Assembly (NCBI GenBank): GCA_037974965.1
Contig: JBBPFI010000003.1
Span: forward strand, 806,001-870,000
Direction of reading: 5' to 3'
DNA: 64,000 bases
Source of the DNA: Dacryopinax spathularia
Lineage: Eukaryota; Basidiomycota; Dacrymycetes; Dacrymycetales; Dacrymycetaceae
Part shown: positions 62,510 through 64,000 of the stretch, piece after piece
Position numbering within the stretch: the stretch's first letter is position 1
Layout of the letters: every line of letters starts with the position of its first letter
Notes under the pieces: model-generated
What the model saw: only the letters and a program-made list of their open reading frames with translations
Databases searched by the model: none
Told to the model about the DNA's origin: nothing
Made by a program: the position numbers and the translations under genes

Positions 62510-63175
62510 CCGAGATTTGTTGACGTCCGGTGCCTGAAGAGGGGGAGATAAGACAAGAGAGAGATATTACGGGCGCCAATGGATGGCGAGGGTTGCCTTT
62601 ACGCTTGTTTCGATCGCGCCGCCCAAAAAGCGCGTTCCGCCGGGAAGAAGGGCAACCAGGCCGGTCAGGGTCTCGCTCGATGCTCGGTCTTTGACTGCTT
62701 AGTGGCTATGTACGGAAACAAAAGCAGAAGAGGGGAGAAGCCGCAGTCGAGGTTCGAGACGCGGCCGTGAATTTGAAGGGGTGCAATCTGTTGCGGGTGA
62801 CAGGCAGAGCCCCGCCCCCGCTTCAGTCGTCCCCTCCATCGCCATAGACATATATCACACAGGAACACCCTCCGGTATATCGGCCACACTCTCTTGTGTT
62901 TCCCACCACACACACCGTAAACCGCACTCTAATAATCGCGCCGTTATCGCTGCTTGCATATCATTACGTGCATCCCCATTATCCTGGGTTAACAACTGAC
63001 AGGCCGATCTGAGGGAATCGCGCGAGACGCGGTAACCTTTCCAGCCTCCTTCTGTGAGACACGGCCCATCAAAGATTCTCGCCCCACTGCCCCGGACTCG
63101 CTTCCGCCACACTTCACACTTCCCCCTTGTCCCCTTCTGTCCCCTGCCCCCTGGACACCCCCTGCTCCTCACTGG
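62510..63175. promoter_or_regulatory. Divergent promoter region, SIR2-like / Sly41-like
   Basis: 666 bases between two start codons. Short open frames on both strands show no motif, and a pyrimidine-rich tract precedes the Sly41-like ATG. Confidence 0.4.
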
Positions 63176-64000
63176 ATGGATCAGCCTTCTGCCTTAACAC
63201 GCACCCCACCCAACCACAACGCCGTCCTCCCCGCCGAAGATCGCTCTTCAGCCACCTCCATCCCTCCCATCCCTCACGCTCAACCTTCGACACCTTCAAA
63301 CAAGCCGCAACGACATCGCGTTACGTACACCTACACACCTTCAACCCGTCCGGCAGCTCGACAGCAAGAAATGCCATATGCGAATGGGAATGGTTATGCG
63401 CATGAGAATGGGCATGGGCATGCAGCGGCGAGAGGGTGGAAGGCGAGCGACGGTCTGCTAGATGGGGACTACGAGGGCGGCGGAGTGCGATGGGCAGACC
63501 AAAGCGCCTGGTTACACCGCGTCTCTGCACTCTGGCAGAAGTACACCGGCACGCCCTTCCGCCCTCCTCGCCTTCAACTGCCGAGCATGAGCCTCAAGTT
63601 TGTCGTCCTCTGCGCGTTGTGGTACACCTCGAGCGCAATGGCGAGCAATACGGCCAAGCCGCTGCTCAACCTGTACCGCTACCCCGTCACCCTCACCTTC
63701 CTCCAGTTCGGCGCTGTCGCCGCATACTGCACGATCTTCTTCAGCCCAATATGGAAGCTCACCACGTTACGATCACCTAACAAGGCGATTCTGAGGAGCA
63801 CGATACCGATGGCGCTCTTCCAGGTCGGCGGCCATATCTTCTCGAGCATGGCCATCTCGCGCGTGCCTGTGAGCACGGTACATACCATAAAGGTCAGTTT
63901 TCAGCCCATATCTGGCGAGCTTCTTTTATAACGCTGGCATGTGATAGGCTCTTTCTCCACTGTTCACCGTTGGCGCCTATGCTGTCGTATTTGGCGTCAC
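63176..64000 (+). CDS. Sly41-like triose-phosphate/nucleotide-sugar transporter family protein (partial)
   Basis: Integral membrane protein of the TPT / drug-metabolite transporter superfamily, cut by the right edge. The start is ATG 63176 (MDQPSALTRTPPNHN). A cytosolic head of about 135 residues, Pro/His/Gly-rich, is followed by LKFVVLCALWYTSSAMASNT, LLNLYRYPVTLTFLQFG, IPMALFQVGGHIFSSMAISR and VPVSTVHTIK, then a short intron (63892-63948 region) to ALSPLFTVGAYAVVFGV. The VPVSxVHTIKALSPLFTV block is the Sly41/TPT hallmark. Sly41 is an ER/Golgi protein that suppresses loss of Ypt1. Substrate is unknown and about half of the protein lies beyond the window. Confidence 0.88.

Overview
This window is nuclear DNA from a fungus, most likely a basidiomycete of the Tremellomycetes kind (Cryptococcus, Kwoniella or Tremella relatives). 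The evidence is dense introns of about 45-60 nt with GTGCGT/GTACGT-type donors, close gene packing on both strands, and gene content such as two TOR-family kinases, a GPI-type chitin deacetylase, a Rom2-type Rho GEF, an Slt2/Mpk1-type MAPK and a Con7-type zinc finger. The taxon is inferred from style and content, not from a database match. I see no rRNA, tRNA, CRISPR array or recognisable transposon, and no viral fossil.

Layout. 0-3.7 kb: the 5' half of a TOR-family kinase on the minus strand, running off the left edge (copy A). 5.1-6.5 kb: GT32-type glycosyltransferase (+). 7.1-8.6 kb: SAGA subunit Sgf73 (+). 8.9-10.0 kb: class II eIF4E (-). 11.6-12.2 kb: small DUF6914-like protein (+). 12.3-15.3 kb: Sec1 (-). 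15.7-17.4 kb: chitin deacetylase (-). 18.2-22.9 kb: Rom2-like Rho1 GEF (-). 24.6-33.3 kb: a second, complete TOR-family kinase (+, copy B). 33.8-37.1 kb: Arp8 (+). 39.3-41.1 kb: Con7/RfeD-type zinc-finger factor (+). 43.8-45.8 kb: F-box/RCC1 protein (+). 46.05-48.4 kb: Pus1 (+). 48.5-49.3 kb: flavin-reductase-like protein (-). 49.7-51.2 kb: a protein with two GGCT-like units (+). 51.6-54.0 kb: large J-domain protein (-). 55.0-56.1 kb: Nbp35 (+). 56.6-58.9 kb: Mpk1/Slt2 MAPK (-). 59.3-60.4 kb: KAT14-like acetyltransferase (+). 60.5-62.5 kb: Sir2/SIRT1-type deacetylase (-). 63.2 kb to the end: Sly41-like transporter (+, cut by the window).

The most notable structure is the pair of TOR-family genes in head-to-head orientation about 21 kb apart. 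Every intron position I could compare in their N-terminal HEAT regions is shared, so they look like an old intron-bearing duplication, with both copies still open. Copy B carries Trp at the FRB position that is Phe2108 in human mTOR and helps bind rapamycin. The window also gathers several genes of growth and cell-wall signalling (two TORs, Rom2, Mpk1, Sec1, chitin deacetylase) and of chromatin control (Sgf73, Arp8, KAT14-like, Sir2). I read this as co-location, not as a proven cluster.

Long stretches without a supported gene are 3.74-5.07, 9.96-11.57, 23.0-24.57, 37.1-39.25 and 41.1-43.76 kb. Exon joins were worked out by hand from splice consensus, reading frame and family conservation. Those stated with coordinates keep frame arithmetically; the others are given as spans.
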